Positions 18,701-27,126 of a DNA stretch of 64,000 nucleotides are shown piece by piece. Below the pieces are notes generated by a model. That model had not been told where the DNA came from, made no database searches, and was given only the letters and a program-made list of their open reading frames with translations. Origin of the DNA: Bacillus spongiae (GTDB lineage Bacteria; Bacillota; Bacilli; Bacillales; Bacillaceae_K). The stretch is from the NCBI RefSeq assembly GCF_037120725.1, contig NZ_JBBAXC010000004.1, forward strand, positions 124,001 through 188,000, written 5' to 3'. The number at the start of each line of letters is the position of its first letter. The stretch's first letter is position 1. The translations under genes and the position numbers were made by a program.

Positions 18701-18866
18701 CCTTCCCGTAAATTGCAAAGGAAATACCATCAAAAATCGTTGTTTTTCCAGAGCCTGTTTTACCTGAAACAACAAACATCGTACGACTTTGTAATTGTGT
18801 AAAGTCGATGACCTCTATTCCAGCATAAGGACCAAAAGCTTGCATCGTTAATCGAAGTGGTTTCAT
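15735..18866 (-). CDS. sbcC: DNA double-strand break repair exonuclease subunit SbcC
   Basis: A 1043-residue SMC-like ATPase (Rad50 family), partner of SbcD nuclease in cutting hairpins and processing DNA ends. Walker A is VSGKTGSGKTTIFDGI near residue 35. Two long coiled coils flank the zinc hook CPVCGSEHHPQP near residue 530. The signature LSGGESFKASLALALGLAD and Walker B / D-loop (IFIDEGFGTLDPESL) are at the C-terminus. Length is normal. ATG 18866 overlaps the sbcD stop (ATGA), so translation is probably coupled. Confidence 0.96.
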   Translation of the reverse strand: MKPLRLTMQAFGPYAGIEVIDFTQLQSRTMFVVSGKTGSGKTTIFDGISFAIYGKASGDNRIGLELRSQFAKADVLTEVHLVFSLKGKTYEIRRSPQQERKKTRGDGFRLVNATAELYQYNEDGEKVLIAASIRETDEKISEIIQLDANQFRQILMLPQGEFRKLLIADSKDKEQILQKLFHTEFYQAIQEKLREQATDLRQSVEHSSAERSRLLKNADVSNLEELSNALTEDEVNVSLILPLLSEEIQLMKTKLDKREVERKNVQKNRDELQQKMLEERNRLAQFEQRATLQHRLEQLNGMTEVFTNKEKEVKLAQKAALLQKQDELCLRLKKELDKINSKVKQLQQDVEQGEKAQQEAESMYQAEVKKDSLREKALNEKNHLMSLQNAVESYSSQKVATEKLQLRVQELTTKSEQKEDSLKGLIQEMVKMEEQLTTLSDIKLQAVQLDRQIEKNDGSLKSLRQYSDLIEKKRSLTNNLTNILDRQEYQQKVLADHIATFAYLEEQWKQAQASILAKQLVENNACPVCGSEHHPQPALEKLKLPSEGELNAAKEAVSKAEVELANIERERITLESKQASLKERMVELEEDISDTISTFSSEGIEELIYQKQSERDRLIRATDKIHKQIQSLEQLTHEFQKVKARKEKEELAKEQLHREREEAHANYLSQKASLQHLEQQVPEHLRIQEHFKEVLNVAERTYRELVEVFELSKEKLQHATQSLQVLKVRMADANDQVAMKEAELQEERNLFVSILAKEGFENYKAYTLAKRSEEQIEYLEKEIRQFHEEKRSVTDQISVLNRALGEALPPKIEETEKQMKECEELLAVLQEQVMNMKQTIQHNESIVKAVLEINETIKELEETYKIIGHLAEIARGQNTHRITFERYVLASFLDDILQVANGRLTKMTSGRYQLLRKMDRARGNVQSGLEILVFDQYTGQERHVKTLSGGESFKASLALALGLADVVQQHAGGVSLETIFIDEGFGTLDPESLDHAVEALMDIQSSGRLVGVISHVPELKERIDARLEVVSTQAGSTTHFVLR

Positions 18867-20008
18867 CGACTTTCAACCTCCCTTTTTACATGCTGCATAA
18901 TCTTACTCATCGTAACTCTTTTTGATTCAGAAAAAGTTTGTGTCGTCATCTCTTCATAAAATTGTTGAAATAAATCTAAATCAGATTTCTTATCGTGATG
19001 AGAAGGCGAATACTCTCTTTTTTTTCTCGCATCTACATTTTCAATTTTCCGCTCTAAATGAAGAACATTCGGATATACTTTTCTTAATTTATTGATTGGG
19101 TCAATCAAAGCTCCTTCGTCTAGAAGATTAACCTTTAAATAATCGTCCACCTTCTGTGATTGATAGTAATCTGGATCCAATAATTCGTCTAGCATTCCTT
19201 CGATTTCACGCATATCCCGCTTTGGTTGAAGACATTTTTCTTCTATTGAAAAGCCACCCTTTTCATTAAATTCAATAATCGAAACGCTCTTTCGCTGCTT
19301 CGCCTCTGAAAAAGAGTACTTCATTAATGAGCCTGAATACCGAATGGAATCATGTTTAATCGCATCAGGGCTATGTAAATGACCTAAAGCGGTATAATCA
19401 AACGGAGCAAAAACGTCTGAAGCAACAGCCCCCGACCCTCCAACTGAAAGTGTTCTTTCAGAATCTGTTTCTTTTCCTCCCAGTACAAAAGCATGTCCTA
19501 CAAAGACATTTGTTTCATTTGGATTCATTTGGTTTTCAATTTTTCCAACAATAGTCTTCATCGCATCTTGATGAGAATGAATACTGTCATCCTCCAATAG
19601 TTGGCGTACCGTTCCTGGCTCCGCATATGGAATGGTGTAAAAATTCAATCCTCCTAATCTAATAGGACTAAATTCGGAATCTAGTTTACCTTGTAAATAA
19701 AAATGATTCTGTTTATACCAAGAAGAACCAAAATGCAACCGCTCTGCAGAATCATGATTTCCTGAAATAGCAATGACGGGTGTTTTCAATTCGACATTTA
19801 TCTTAAATAATATTTCGTCTAATAACTGTACGGCTGCTGTCGGCGGAACACTTCGGTCGTATAAATCTCCAGCAATGACAACCGCATCGGGACGTTCCTC
19901 CTCTACAAGCTGAGAGAATTCGTTTAATACTTCTCGTTGATCATCTGTCATATAAAGGCCATGAACGAGCTTGCCTAAGTGCCAATCGGCTGTATGAATA
20001 ATTTTCAT
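18863..20008 (-). CDS. sbcD: Exonuclease subunit SbcD
   Basis: A 381-residue metallophosphoesterase nuclease (Mre11 family), partner of SbcC. The metal-binding motifs are complete and in order: HTADWHLGK, AGDLYDR, SGNHDSAERL, VGHAF and LGHLHSPDAI. A C-terminal capping domain follows. It is the first gene of the sbcDC operon. Confidence 0.96.
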   Translation of the reverse strand: MKIIHTADWHLGKLVHGLYMTDDQREVLNEFSQLVEEERPDAVVIAGDLYDRSVPPTAAVQLLDEILFKINVELKTPVIAISGNHDSAERLHFGSSWYKQNHFYLQGKLDSEFSPIRLGGLNFYTIPYAEPGTVRQLLEDDSIHSHQDAMKTIVGKIENQMNPNETNVFVGHAFVLGGKETDSERTLSVGGSGAVASDVFAPFDYTALGHLHSPDAIKHDSIRYSGSLMKYSFSEAKQRKSVSIIEFNEKGGFSIEEKCLQPKRDMREIEGMLDELLDPDYYQSQKVDDYLKVNLLDEGALIDPINKLRKVYPNVLHLERKIENVDARKKREYSPSHHDKKSDLDLFQQFYEEMTTQTFSESKRVTMSKIMQHVKREVESR

Positions 20009-20224
20009 GTTGCCCCCCTAGAATCGAATATTTACTATCTATCATACCACACTCAAAACATACGTTCTTTTTAATAGATTCCTCTTTTTAATGATAGGCA
20101 ATCTTTTTTTCCTACAGAAGGAGAAAACCTGCTTTTTCTGCTAACATTCTCTCTTCTCATCGTATTTTATGGTATCTTTTTTTCCTTCTTCAGCCTATAT
20201 AAAGGGTGAAAGGGGGTGATAAAA

Positions 20225-20443
20225 ATGGCAACAGCTGATCTCAAGGATTCTCGTTTACGCTTAGAGTATGATTACGGGTTTGATAGTGAAGGAAAACCGA
20301 TTATTAAAGGAAAGTCGTACAGTAATGTTCAACTAAATGTTAGTACTGACGAAATTTATGCTTCCGCCCTAGCAATTGCATCTTTATGCTCTAAGTCACT
20401 GTTTAAAGTAGAGTTAAATGAAGCATACGACCTAAATGAATAA
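20225..20443 (+). CDS. DUF1659 small protein
   Basis: A 72-residue protein (MATADLKDSRLRLEYDYGFD...) of the DUF1659 family, recognised by its length and the final 'ASLCSKSLFKVELNEAYDL' type pattern. ATG 20225 is preferred over an upstream GTG because AGGGGGTG lies 6 bases before it. Genes of this family usually sit next to DUF2922 and YvrJ genes, as here. Function unknown. Confidence 0.8.
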   Translation: MATADLKDSRLRLEYDYGFDSEGKPIIKGKSYSNVQLNVSTDEIYASALAIASLCSKSLFKVELNEAYDLNE

Positions 20444-20478
20444 GGAATAAGAGATTAAAAAGAAGAGGGGTGAGACAC

Positions 20479-20697
20479 GTGGCGAAATCATTGGAACTTC
20501 ATTTTTTATCAGAAGAAGGGAAAACTGTTAGATTATCATTGGATGATCCGATTGAACCTGTAGATGAGTTGGCTGTGAAACAAGTAATGGATACAATCAT
20601 TGCCAATAATGTTTTTCAAAGTTCATCTGGTGCTTATAAAACTGCTAAAGCAGCACGCCTATTAGAGCGCAATGTGACAGAATTTCCACTAGAGTAA
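20479..20697 (+). CDS. DUF2922 small protein
   Basis: A 72-residue protein with the DUF2922 pattern: LELHFLSEEGKTVRLSLDDP, then VDELAVKQVMDTIIANNVF. GTG 20479 follows GAGGGGTG at good spacing; the GTG at 20470 would overlap it. It is 35 bases after the DUF1659 gene and surely cotranscribed. Function unknown. Confidence 0.8.
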   Translation: MAKSLELHFLSEEGKTVRLSLDDPIEPVDELAVKQVMDTIIANNVFQSSSGAYKTAKAARLLERNVTEFPLE

Positions 20698-20806
20698 AGA
20701 GCGATAGCGAGAACGCTCCTTGTCTTTTGGGGTAAAAAGACATTTAAACGTCAGTGTCAGTAGAATATTCTGGCACTGGCTTTAATAAATGAAAGGAGGA
20801 ATTAAG

Positions 20807-20944
20807 TTGACTGAATTACTGCCCTTAATCTCCGAGGTTGGTTTTCCTATTATCGTCACGCTGTATTTACTTCATCGAATTGAGCGAAAGTTAGAAGATG
20901 TTATCGTGTCCATTAAAACCTTACCCGACCGACTAAAAGGGTGA
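20807..20944 (+). CDS. YvrJ family small membrane protein
   Basis: A 45-residue protein starting at TTG 20807 with AAAGGAGG upstream: TELLPLISEVGFPIIVTLYL, then LHRIERKLEDVI. One N-terminal membrane helix is followed by an amphipathic charged tail, as in the YvrJ family. It completes the DUF1659-DUF2922-YvrJ trio. The hydrophobic helix and tail are reminiscent of small holin-like proteins, but there is no proof of function. Confidence 0.75.
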   Translation: MTELLPLISEVGFPIIVTLYLLHRIERKLEDVIVSIKTLPDRLKG

Positions 20945-20994
20945 TAATTTCCAAATATGATCATAAAGTCTGATGAAACCTACACATTTTATGT

Positions 20995-21046
20995 TATAAT
21001 TTCTAATTAATGGAGAAGGGTGCTGAGATAGCTCTTTTCCATTAAT
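20995..21046 (+). promoter_or_regulatory. TATAAT promoter leading straight into a long leader hairpin
   Basis: A perfect -10 TATAAT (20995-21000) lies 5 bases before an 18-bp stem: ATTAATGGAGAAGGGTGC pairs with GCTCTTTTCCATTAAT at 21006-21046, with two G-U pairs and one mismatch. Transcription would start at the foot of the hairpin. No T-run follows, so it is not a typical terminator. It could protect the 5' end of the mRNA or control the next gene. The -35 box is weak. Confidence 0.45.
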
Positions 21047-21080
21047 TCATTACTATTGTAAAGAATGCCAGGTGAAAAGA

Positions 21081-21494
21081 TTGATTTTACACAAAAAAAC
21101 ATTACTAACCGTTTCTTTTCTAACAATTGTTGCATTATTTTCATGTTTGTACGCTTACGATCAAGGAAAAAATCTTACTACAGAGGATATATTACAGCTT
21201 TTTAAAGAGGAAGGCATACATTTCAAACTATCCACTTCCGCTTTTCAACTGCTGCAAAATAAGGAGCCTACAGTTTATGAATGGGAGAAGGAAGAGCTTA
21301 TTATTTATGAGTTTGAAAACTCATACATACGTGAACAGGCTTATTCAGAACTCGTACTTGAATTAAGGACCAAGAAGAAAATAGAAATTTTAGAAGTGAG
21401 TAACCTGCTAATTTTATATTCTCCAAATGGGGAAAAAAGTATGATGATTCCCAGTGTAATCAGTTTATTAATTAACGATAAATGGGAATTATGA
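21081..21494 (+). CDS. Membrane-anchored protein of unknown function
   Basis: A 137-residue protein with one N-terminal hydrophobic segment (TLLTVSFLTIVALFSCLYAY) that is either a signal peptide or an anchor, followed by an extracytoplasmic domain of about 110 residues. I take TTG 21081, with AGGTG upstream; GTG 21072 would add KRL in front. No family recognised. The preceding leader hairpin suggests post-transcriptional control. Confidence 0.6.
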   Translation: MILHKKTLLTVSFLTIVALFSCLYAYDQGKNLTTEDILQLFKEEGIHFKLSTSAFQLLQNKEPTVYEWEKEELIIYEFENSYIREQAYSELVLELRTKKKIEILEVSNLLILYSPNGEKSMMIPSVISLLINDKWEL

Positions 21495-21605
21495 CCCCTC
21501 TTACATATGCGCTTATTCTTTCTAAGCGTTTTTTTTTTGCCTATATTTTCTCATAAAATCTTTGTTGAAGAAGACGAAAAGTGCGTTAGTAGCACTCTAG
21601 ACATT

Positions 21606-21642
21606 AAAAAGACCTGAGACATTCCTGTCTCAGGTCTTTTTT
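21606..21642. terminator. Bidirectional terminator
   Basis: AAAAAGACCTGAGACA pairs with TGTCTCAGGTCTTTTT around a TTCC loop. The symmetric A and T tracts serve both the plus-strand gene ending at 21494 and the convergent lipoprotein gene. Confidence 0.85.
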
Positions 21643-21661
21643 GAAGAGATTACTCTCTCTA

Positions 21662-22204
21662 TTAACCTATTTGACCAATAAGTCCTACGTTTTCATGTCC
21701 AGCTTCTTCAAAAATAACATTAAGCTTTTCTTCAGCTTCTGTTAACTTAGCATCTGCTGCTTCAAAGTTTAGGTCTGCTTCTTTCTTTAATTCTTCTGCT
21801 TTCATATCATAAGACTCAGCAAGAGTGTCTAGTACAGCTTGGAAGTCTTCCTTATAGTCTCCTAAATCGTCTGCAACTTCAACGTTACGAACAGCTTCTG
21901 CTGTTTTTTCAGCAGCTTCAGTTGCTGCGGCATAGTCAGCAGCTTCTTTATTTTCTTTAAGTACTTCAGGATCTTCCTCAGCAAAAGCATGCTCAACAGC
22001 ATTTAACGCAGAGTCTTGAGCGTTAATGTCGTTAGCAACAGATAAATATAAATCTAAAACTGCTCCTTCAGCATCAACTTTTGTGTCGTCCATTGCTTCT
22101 TCTTTTTCTTTGTCTTTTTCACCTTCGTCAGCTTTTTCATCGCCAGCACAACCAGCAAGGACGATTAATAGTGAAGCAAGACCTAACCACCATAATTTCT
22201 TCAT
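21662..22204 (-). CDS. Acidic lipoprotein of unknown function
   Basis: A 180-residue lipoprotein: lipobox VLAGC at residues ~15-19, an acidic low-complexity linker (DEKADEGEKDKEKEEAMDD), then an alpha-helical, alanine- and glutamate-rich domain. It would be anchored on the outer membrane face. I do not recognise a named family. The lipoprotein upstream at 22384 has a similar size and helical layout but little identity. Confidence 0.75.
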   Translation of the reverse strand: MKKLWWLGLASLLIVLAGCAGDEKADEGEKDKEKEEAMDDTKVDAEGAVLDLYLSVANDINAQDSALNAVEHAFAEEDPEVLKENKEAADYAAATEAAEKTAEAVRNVEVADDLGDYKEDFQAVLDTLAESYDMKAEELKKEADLNFEAADAKLTEAEEKLNVIFEEAGHENVGLIGQIG

Positions 22205-22383
22205 ACGGTATTCTCCCTTTCCTGTTTATATGTAATTGGTACGAAAAAATAGTATCACGTTGTTTAGTTTGTACAACGTGTATAACTATCGATTAAATCT
22301 TACCATTGAATTCCCAATAGGTAAAGAGATTTTTCTAAATTCTTCAGAATTTTACGTCTATAATTTTACAATTATTTAATTTA

Positions 22384-22887
22384 CTACCCTCTTTCTTCCT
22401 CAAAGGTTATCTCAACACCGTATTCTTCACCGAGTCGCTTCATTTCATCATCGTGCCTTGCGTATAATTCTTCCATTTTAGTTTCAATTTCATCGTATTT
22501 TAGCGTTAATTCTTTATCGCCAGTTTCATACGCTTCCTTATCTGTTTTAACGGCTTGTATGTTAAGTTGATAGGCTTGAACAATAAGAGTTCGTATTTCT
22601 TGCATCTCTTCTGTTTCAATTGGTATCGCTTTAATTTCTTTGATTGCCTGTTCATAAGCTGGAATGTATTGTTCTTCTATATAAGTAAATGCCTCATCAT
22701 TTTCTTCCTCCTCAACATAATCCTCTTTATAACTTCTTTCTTCCACTGCTAGCTGATCGATAATCTTATTCATGGAATCTATATAGGTTACCATCTCTTT
22801 TCTAACATTGACTTTTTCAACAAACTGACATCCCGTTGTCAAAGTTAGCAATAATAGAAAAAGGAAGAATGCTAGGAATTTCTTCAC
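22384..22887 (-). CDS. Lipoprotein with helical acidic domain
   Basis: A 167-residue lipoprotein from GTG 22887, with a long hydrophobic signal (FLAFFLFLLLLTLTTGC) whose Cys is at about residue 20. The mature part is highly charged and helical (EEENDEAFTYIEEQYIPAY, DEIETKMEELYARHDDEMKR) with coiled-coil tendency. Function unknown. It lies 179 bases upstream of a second lipoprotein on the same strand. Confidence 0.75.
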   Translation of the reverse strand: MKKFLAFFLFLLLLTLTTGCQFVEKVNVRKEMVTYIDSMNKIIDQLAVEERSYKEDYVEEEENDEAFTYIEEQYIPAYEQAIKEIKAIPIETEEMQEIRTLIVQAYQLNIQAVKTDKEAYETGDKELTLKYDEIETKMEELYARHDDEMKRLGEEYGVEITFEEERG

Positions 22888-23004
22888 GATTATCCCGACT
22901 TTCTTTTTAATCTTTAATATGTCACAATTTTAGAGAATTATTTCATTTTTTTACAATTAGCAAATCAATCGTTATTTTGTCATAAAGGAGACTTGAGATA
23001 ATAG

Positions 23005-23853
23005 ATGAAAATTTGGCAAAGAAAAATAGTTAATACGAATCGAGGCTCATTTGAGATATTTATTAAAGGGAGCGGAAAGCCCCTTTGTGTAACACACTTA
23101 TACTCCATCTTCAATCATAGTGGTGATTATTTTGCTGACTCATTCACGTGTTCATTCCAAGTTTACTTAATAAACTTACGAGAAACAGGATCTTCTGTTA
23201 AGGCTATAGAACCTTATCAGCTTAGCATGCTAGAAACCGTATTTGACTTAGAAGCCATCCGCGAGGCACTTGGACTATCCTCGTGGACATTTGCGGGCCA
23301 CTCGACGGGTGGTATGCTTGGGGCTGTTTATGGCATCTTCTGTTCTAAAAGCTTAGATCAGTTACTATTAGTAGGCGCTGCTGCACGTGATTACTTTACT
23401 TTTTCATCAAGCTGCATCTACCACCAAGAACACCCAAAGTTCCAGGAAATGCAGCAATTAAACATCCAGCTAAAACAGAAACATCTTTCTCCAAAGGAAA
23501 GAAAAAAATCCAAAATTAAACGAATAAAGCTATCTCTTCATCAACCAGACAAGTATAAAACGTATTTTTCAAAAGAAATAAACAAAGGATTGTCAGCAGC
23601 GAGAATGGACTATTTTAATCGTGAGATTCAACTATTTGACATTACGAAAAAACTGAAACTCATCTCCACCTCAACGTTAATCGTTTGTGGTCGATTCGAT
23701 GTTCAATGCCCCCTTGAATATTCAGAAGAAATGCATGAAAAGATTCCTCAATCTACTCTAATTATTTTTGAGAACAGCAATCATTATCCTTTTTTAGAGG
23801 AAGCTACTCGTTTTACTGAAGAAGTCGTCCATCGCTTAAGTCATGCAGATTAG
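23005..23853 (+). CDS. Alpha/beta hydrolase, proline iminopeptidase-like
   Basis: A 282-residue alpha/beta hydrolase. NLRETGSS matches the 'DxRGxGxS' region, FAGHSTGGMLG is the nucleophile elbow, VCGRFDVQCP holds the acid and NSNHYPFLEE the histidine. GHSTGG and the helical cap are similar to proline iminopeptidase-like proteins. A GGAG site precedes the ATG at 23005. Cytoplasmic, single gene; substrate unknown. Confidence 0.83.
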   Translation: MKIWQRKIVNTNRGSFEIFIKGSGKPLCVTHLYSIFNHSGDYFADSFTCSFQVYLINLRETGSSVKAIEPYQLSMLETVFDLEAIREALGLSSWTFAGHSTGGMLGAVYGIFCSKSLDQLLLVGAAARDYFTFSSSCIYHQEHPKFQEMQQLNIQLKQKHLSPKERKKSKIKRIKLSLHQPDKYKTYFSKEINKGLSAARMDYFNREIQLFDITKKLKLISTSTLIVCGRFDVQCPLEYSEEMHEKIPQSTLIIFENSNHYPFLEEATRFTEEVVHRLSHAD

Positions 23854-24304
23854 TAGAGTCATTACTCAGCCTTAATTTTATTGTGAAAATTGAAAGGTAA
23901 AGTAACTTACCCGCTAATTAATCATTATTTACAAAACCCTCATGAAAGATAGAAACATCTCAACATGAGGGTTTATATTACTTCACTTAGTGTATTTTTC
24001 TTCCTTTGGATAATTAAACCTAAGAACTCTCTCGTCCTAAAGAAAGAGTTCACAATTATTTTCAACGTACCGATCACAGTCTGATTGATGGCAGAAAATA
24101 ATTTAAGGATGGATTGATTGTAGCAGAAAATTCAGAAAAGTGAATCCACATAGAATGACCTATGAATAGCTACGAGAAGGGGAATAAAGAAATAAACCAG
24201 ATCGTTTATAAAAGGTTATGTAAATGGTTTCTTACCAACCAAACGTGTTTAAAGTTAATTCCCTTTAACAAATAGGGAGGGAGTCATTCCCCCCCTTATG
24301 TAAT
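23854..24304. other. Convergent intergenic region with two hairpins
   Basis: Between two convergent hydrolase genes. AACCCTCATG / CATGAGGGTT (about 23937-23966) is a hairpin with few T residues on either side, so a weak terminator at best. GGGAGGGAGTCATTCCCCCCC (about 24276-24296) folds on the minus strand and is followed by TATTTGTT, a plausible terminator for the gene at 24305. No gene seen in the rest. Confidence 0.45.
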
Positions 24305-25009
24305 TCATCTTTCATAATGACGTTCCAGCCAATCAAATAGATCCTGTTCCATCTCCAATGTAATCGTATGGTTAACATCTTTATACGTTATGAAGTTTAC
24401 AGTATCCGTTGAACGCCTCAAATATTGCTCATATTCTCTCTTCGATTGTATTGGAATGACTGAATCAAGATCTCCATGTAAGAGTAAGATAGGAGCTTTA
24501 TTCACTCTTTTTTCTAGTGGATCATATGTGAGGAATTTCTGTAATTCGCCCCCAGATAAGGGGGCTTCTCCGGAAAAAGCACGAATGTTATTTTCAAATG
24601 AACAAAACGCTCCTGTTCCGTTAATGTTGACGAGTCCACCTAGATAAGGAATAGAAGAAAATATTCCACTCGCGATAAATCCCCCGAAAGAACTTCCAAT
24701 TAAGATAATGTCCTCTCGTTTCTCATAGAATGGTAGTAAAAACTCTCTCGCTTCATCTATCATCCAGAAAACAGCCTTCCAGAAATACTCATTCAGCACT
24801 GATTTATCATGGTAGTTCTGAAGAGGTGAGCGGGTATCGTGATACAATAGCTCAGGGATAACGACTTGAAACCCTTTTGCCGAAAGGCTTTTCCCCCAAT
24901 TATCATAGCTAGCAACAGATGAGCCCCAACCATGATACAAAACGATCGTCCTCCGTTTATCAGCATCTGTCACAGGATAAAGTTTATATGGAATAGTATG
25001 CTTATTCAT
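24305..25009 (-). CDS. Alpha/beta hydrolase (YitV-like esterase)
   Basis: A 234-residue hydrolase with HGWGSSVASY (oxyanion region), IGSSFGGFIASG (Ser nucleophile), LLHGDLDSVIP (Asp) and DVNHTITLE (His). The arrangement resembles B. subtilis YitV and other dienelactone-hydrolase-like esterases. It overlaps the end of the upstream phosphatase gene by 8 bases, so the two are cotranscribed. Confidence 0.83.
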   Translation of the reverse strand: MNKHTIPYKLYPVTDADKRRTIVLYHGWGSSVASYDNWGKSLSAKGFQVVIPELLYHDTRSPLQNYHDKSVLNEYFWKAVFWMIDEAREFLLPFYEKREDIILIGSSFGGFIASGIFSSIPYLGGLVNINGTGAFCSFENNIRAFSGEAPLSGGELQKFLTYDPLEKRVNKAPILLLHGDLDSVIPIQSKREYEQYLRRSTDTVNFITYKDVNHTITLEMEQDLFDWLERHYER

Positions 25010-25643
25010 AGTTAGATCCTGTCAATTGTTTTTCTACATGACTCATATCTCCGACCAATTCTAAGTGGAACTCCCCATTTTGGACTTTGATCAACGTTAA
25101 ACTAGTTCCCTCAATAAAAGGTGGGTCCCATAGATACTCTAACGATGTCTGTTTAATCATGGTCAGAATCACTTTAATCACCACTGCATGAGCGACAATT
25201 AACACATTTCCAGTTGTATGATTTTGTGTGATTTCAAGTAAAGCCTTTTCAATTCTTTGTTGAAACACTTGCAATGCTTCGCCTTGATGAGGCAAATGAT
25301 TGTATGTATGAGGGCTATTCCAAAAAGCATCAAATTCCGCTGGATACTCCTCTTGAATTTCATCACTTGTCTTCCCTTCCCACTGACCGAAATTAATTTC
25401 CTTCAAGGCATCCGTTGGAGTAATCAAATCATATTGATGGTTCACTAGAATTTTTGCCGTCGTGCGTGCCCGATTACTAGAACTTGTATACACAGCGTCA
25501 AACGGAACAGAAGTCAAGCGCTTTCCTAAAGCCGTTGCTGCGTTCACACCTTTTTCCGTTAACGCCGAATCCTTTGTCCCTTGCAAACGATGTTCTGTAT
25601 TCCATTCTGTTTCTCCATGACGAGTTAAATAAATACTCAACAC
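25002..25643 (-). CDS. Histidine phosphatase family protein (PhoE/CobC-like)
   Basis: A 213-residue phosphatase of the phosphoglycerate-mutase superfamily. The catalytic LTRHGETEWN is at the N-terminus; conserved Arg in SSNRARTT, Glu in EINFGQWEG and His in IVAHAVV complete the site. Broad phosphatase or alpha-ribazole phosphatase activity is possible; true mutase activity is unlikely. First gene of a two-gene operon with the esterase. Confidence 0.87.
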   Translation of the reverse strand: MLSIYLTRHGETEWNTEHRLQGTKDSALTEKGVNAATALGKRLTSVPFDAVYTSSSNRARTTAKILVNHQYDLITPTDALKEINFGQWEGKTSDEIQEEYPAEFDAFWNSPHTYNHLPHQGEALQVFQQRIEKALLEITQNHTTGNVLIVAHAVVIKVILTMIKQTSLEYLWDPPFIEGTSLTLIKVQNGEFHLELVGDMSHVEKQLTGSNYE

Positions 25644-26035
25644 TCTGCATTCCTCCTTCTATCATTCATGTGATTAATTCTTCGGTAGACCTGGCCTTCA
25701 TCACTAGTAAGCTATGATATACTTACATTCATCTTCTAGTCCTATTATCTCAGTCTTCCTTTTTGTTTAATAAAATCTTCCCTTTTACTGCTTCACTTCT
25801 GTAGTCAAAGCTCTCTTCGTTAAAATTTGTTCCCCTCAAACTCAGGTTCACCTTACTTCTTTATCTCTTCCAAAAACAAACATCTCCACTTAATCGTATT
25901 TTCTTCCCCATTATCTCTTGGATTACCTTCCTCATTACGAATCAGAAATTTTCCCCTGCCGCTTTAACCTAAAATCAAAAAGAATGTCACGAATTGTTAG
26001 TTACGTATTATAACTTTTACACGACTGTCGACATC
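25644..26035. other. Intergenic region
   Basis: About 390 AT-rich bases between the phosphatase and VanZ genes. I see no gene, no clear terminator and no operator that I can support. Confidence 0.5.
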
Positions 26036-26500
26036 CTAAACAGTCTTCACTATTTGATTTAAACCTAAAATAAACTTATATCCCAGATACCCTACTATTC
26101 CACCAGCTGTGTTAAGTATAATGTCATCAATGTCACAAGCCCCTAGCTTTGTGATATACTGAACGACTTCAATCGTGAGAGAAAAGAAAGCGGATAATAA
26201 AGCAACTGAACGTAATTTTTGTAGCTTAGTCCACAATATCGGTACCAAAAAGCCAAATGGCATAAAGGCAATGATATTTCCAAAGAAATTGTCTGTCAGT
26301 ATTCGAAAATGAAATCGTTCAAACGTTACTATATAATCTGAAATCGTATTTAGCGGTAGGAGATTAACGCTTCGCTCTTCTAATGAACCCACATAAGATC
26401 GGTATTCAGAAAAGTAGAGTAAGTAGAGAAGAAATGATAGATAGGATAGAAATAAAGCGAAAACGATTGCCCTGCTAAAAGGTGTTTTCACATGCACCAT
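26036..26500 (-). CDS. VanZ family membrane protein
   Basis: A 154-residue membrane protein from ATG 26500, with AAGGGGA upstream. Four to five membrane helices; the VanZ hallmarks are NFFGNIIAFMPFGFLVPIL and SLTIEVVQYITKLGACDIDD followed by NTAGGIVGYLGY. VanZ-like proteins can raise tolerance to teicoplanin or lipophilic antibiotics, but most are uncharacterised. Confidence 0.87.
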   Translation of the reverse strand: MVHVKTPFSRAIVFALFLSYLSFLLYLLYFSEYRSYVGSLEERSVNLLPLNTISDYIVTFERFHFRILTDNFFGNIIAFMPFGFLVPILWTKLQKLRSVALLSAFFSLTIEVVQYITKLGACDIDDIILNTAGGIVGYLGYKFILGLNQIVKTV

Positions 26501-26514
26501 TAAAATCCCCTTTT

Positions 26515-26529
26515 TAGATAGTCTATCTA
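26515..26529 (-). promoter_or_regulatory. Palindrome before the VanZ gene
   Basis: TAGATA-GTC-TATCTA is a perfect dyad 15 bases before the VanZ start codon. It could be a repressor site. It may also be chance. Confidence 0.3.
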
Positions 26530-26691
26530 ACAGCATACAGGAAGTCTCTGCTAAAAAAAACTATTTCTTCCGGTATATTTTCTTCTGTATTTTTTTCACC
26601 CAGGTCACCACATTTCATTCCTTGTCACTAAAGGGGTTGTATTCTATAATGAGAGAAGAAGAAAAGTGCAATTAACTGGAGTGATTGTTAT

Positions 26692-27114
26692 ATGGAAGAT
26701 TGGTTTATATACTTTTTTATACTATGGGGATTTATTTTAATTTCCTTATTTGCTATCGGTGGATTTTTTATGTTCCGAAAGTTTTTAAAACGACTTCCCA
26801 AAGAGGATGGTCGTTCCATACTTGATTGGCAAGATCATTATATAAAAGAATCTCTTCACTTATGGCAGCCCGGGGAGAAAGCCTTATTAGAAGAACTCGT
26901 AAGCCCAGTCCCAGAGCTATTTCGAGATGTAGCACGACAAAAAATTGCTGGTAAGATTGGTGAACTTGCATTAATGGAAAAAACATCATTAATCTCCCAA
27001 GACCAAGTGATTCGAGGCTATATATTAGCTACTCCTAAAAGAGATCATAAATTTTTAAGAAAAAAACTAGCAGAGATGAAAATTGACACCTCCGCTTATA
27101 ACAGCTTATTTTAA
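26692..27114 (+). CDS. yneK: YneK-like protein (DUF2621)
   Basis: A 140-residue protein with one N-terminal membrane helix (residues ~5-28) and a cytoplasmic domain with DWQDHYIKESLHLWQPGEKA, a pattern I associate with DUF2621/YneK. In B. subtilis yneK lies beside ccdC (yneJ), as here, but here the orientation is convergent. Function unknown. Confidence 0.8.
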   Translation: MEDWFIYFFILWGFILISLFAIGGFFMFRKFLKRLPKEDGRSILDWQDHYIKESLHLWQPGEKALLEELVSPVPELFRDVARQKIAGKIGELALMEKTSLISQDQVIRGYILATPKRDHKFLRKKLAEMKIDTSAYNSLF

Positions 27115-27126
27115 AGGACGTGTATT

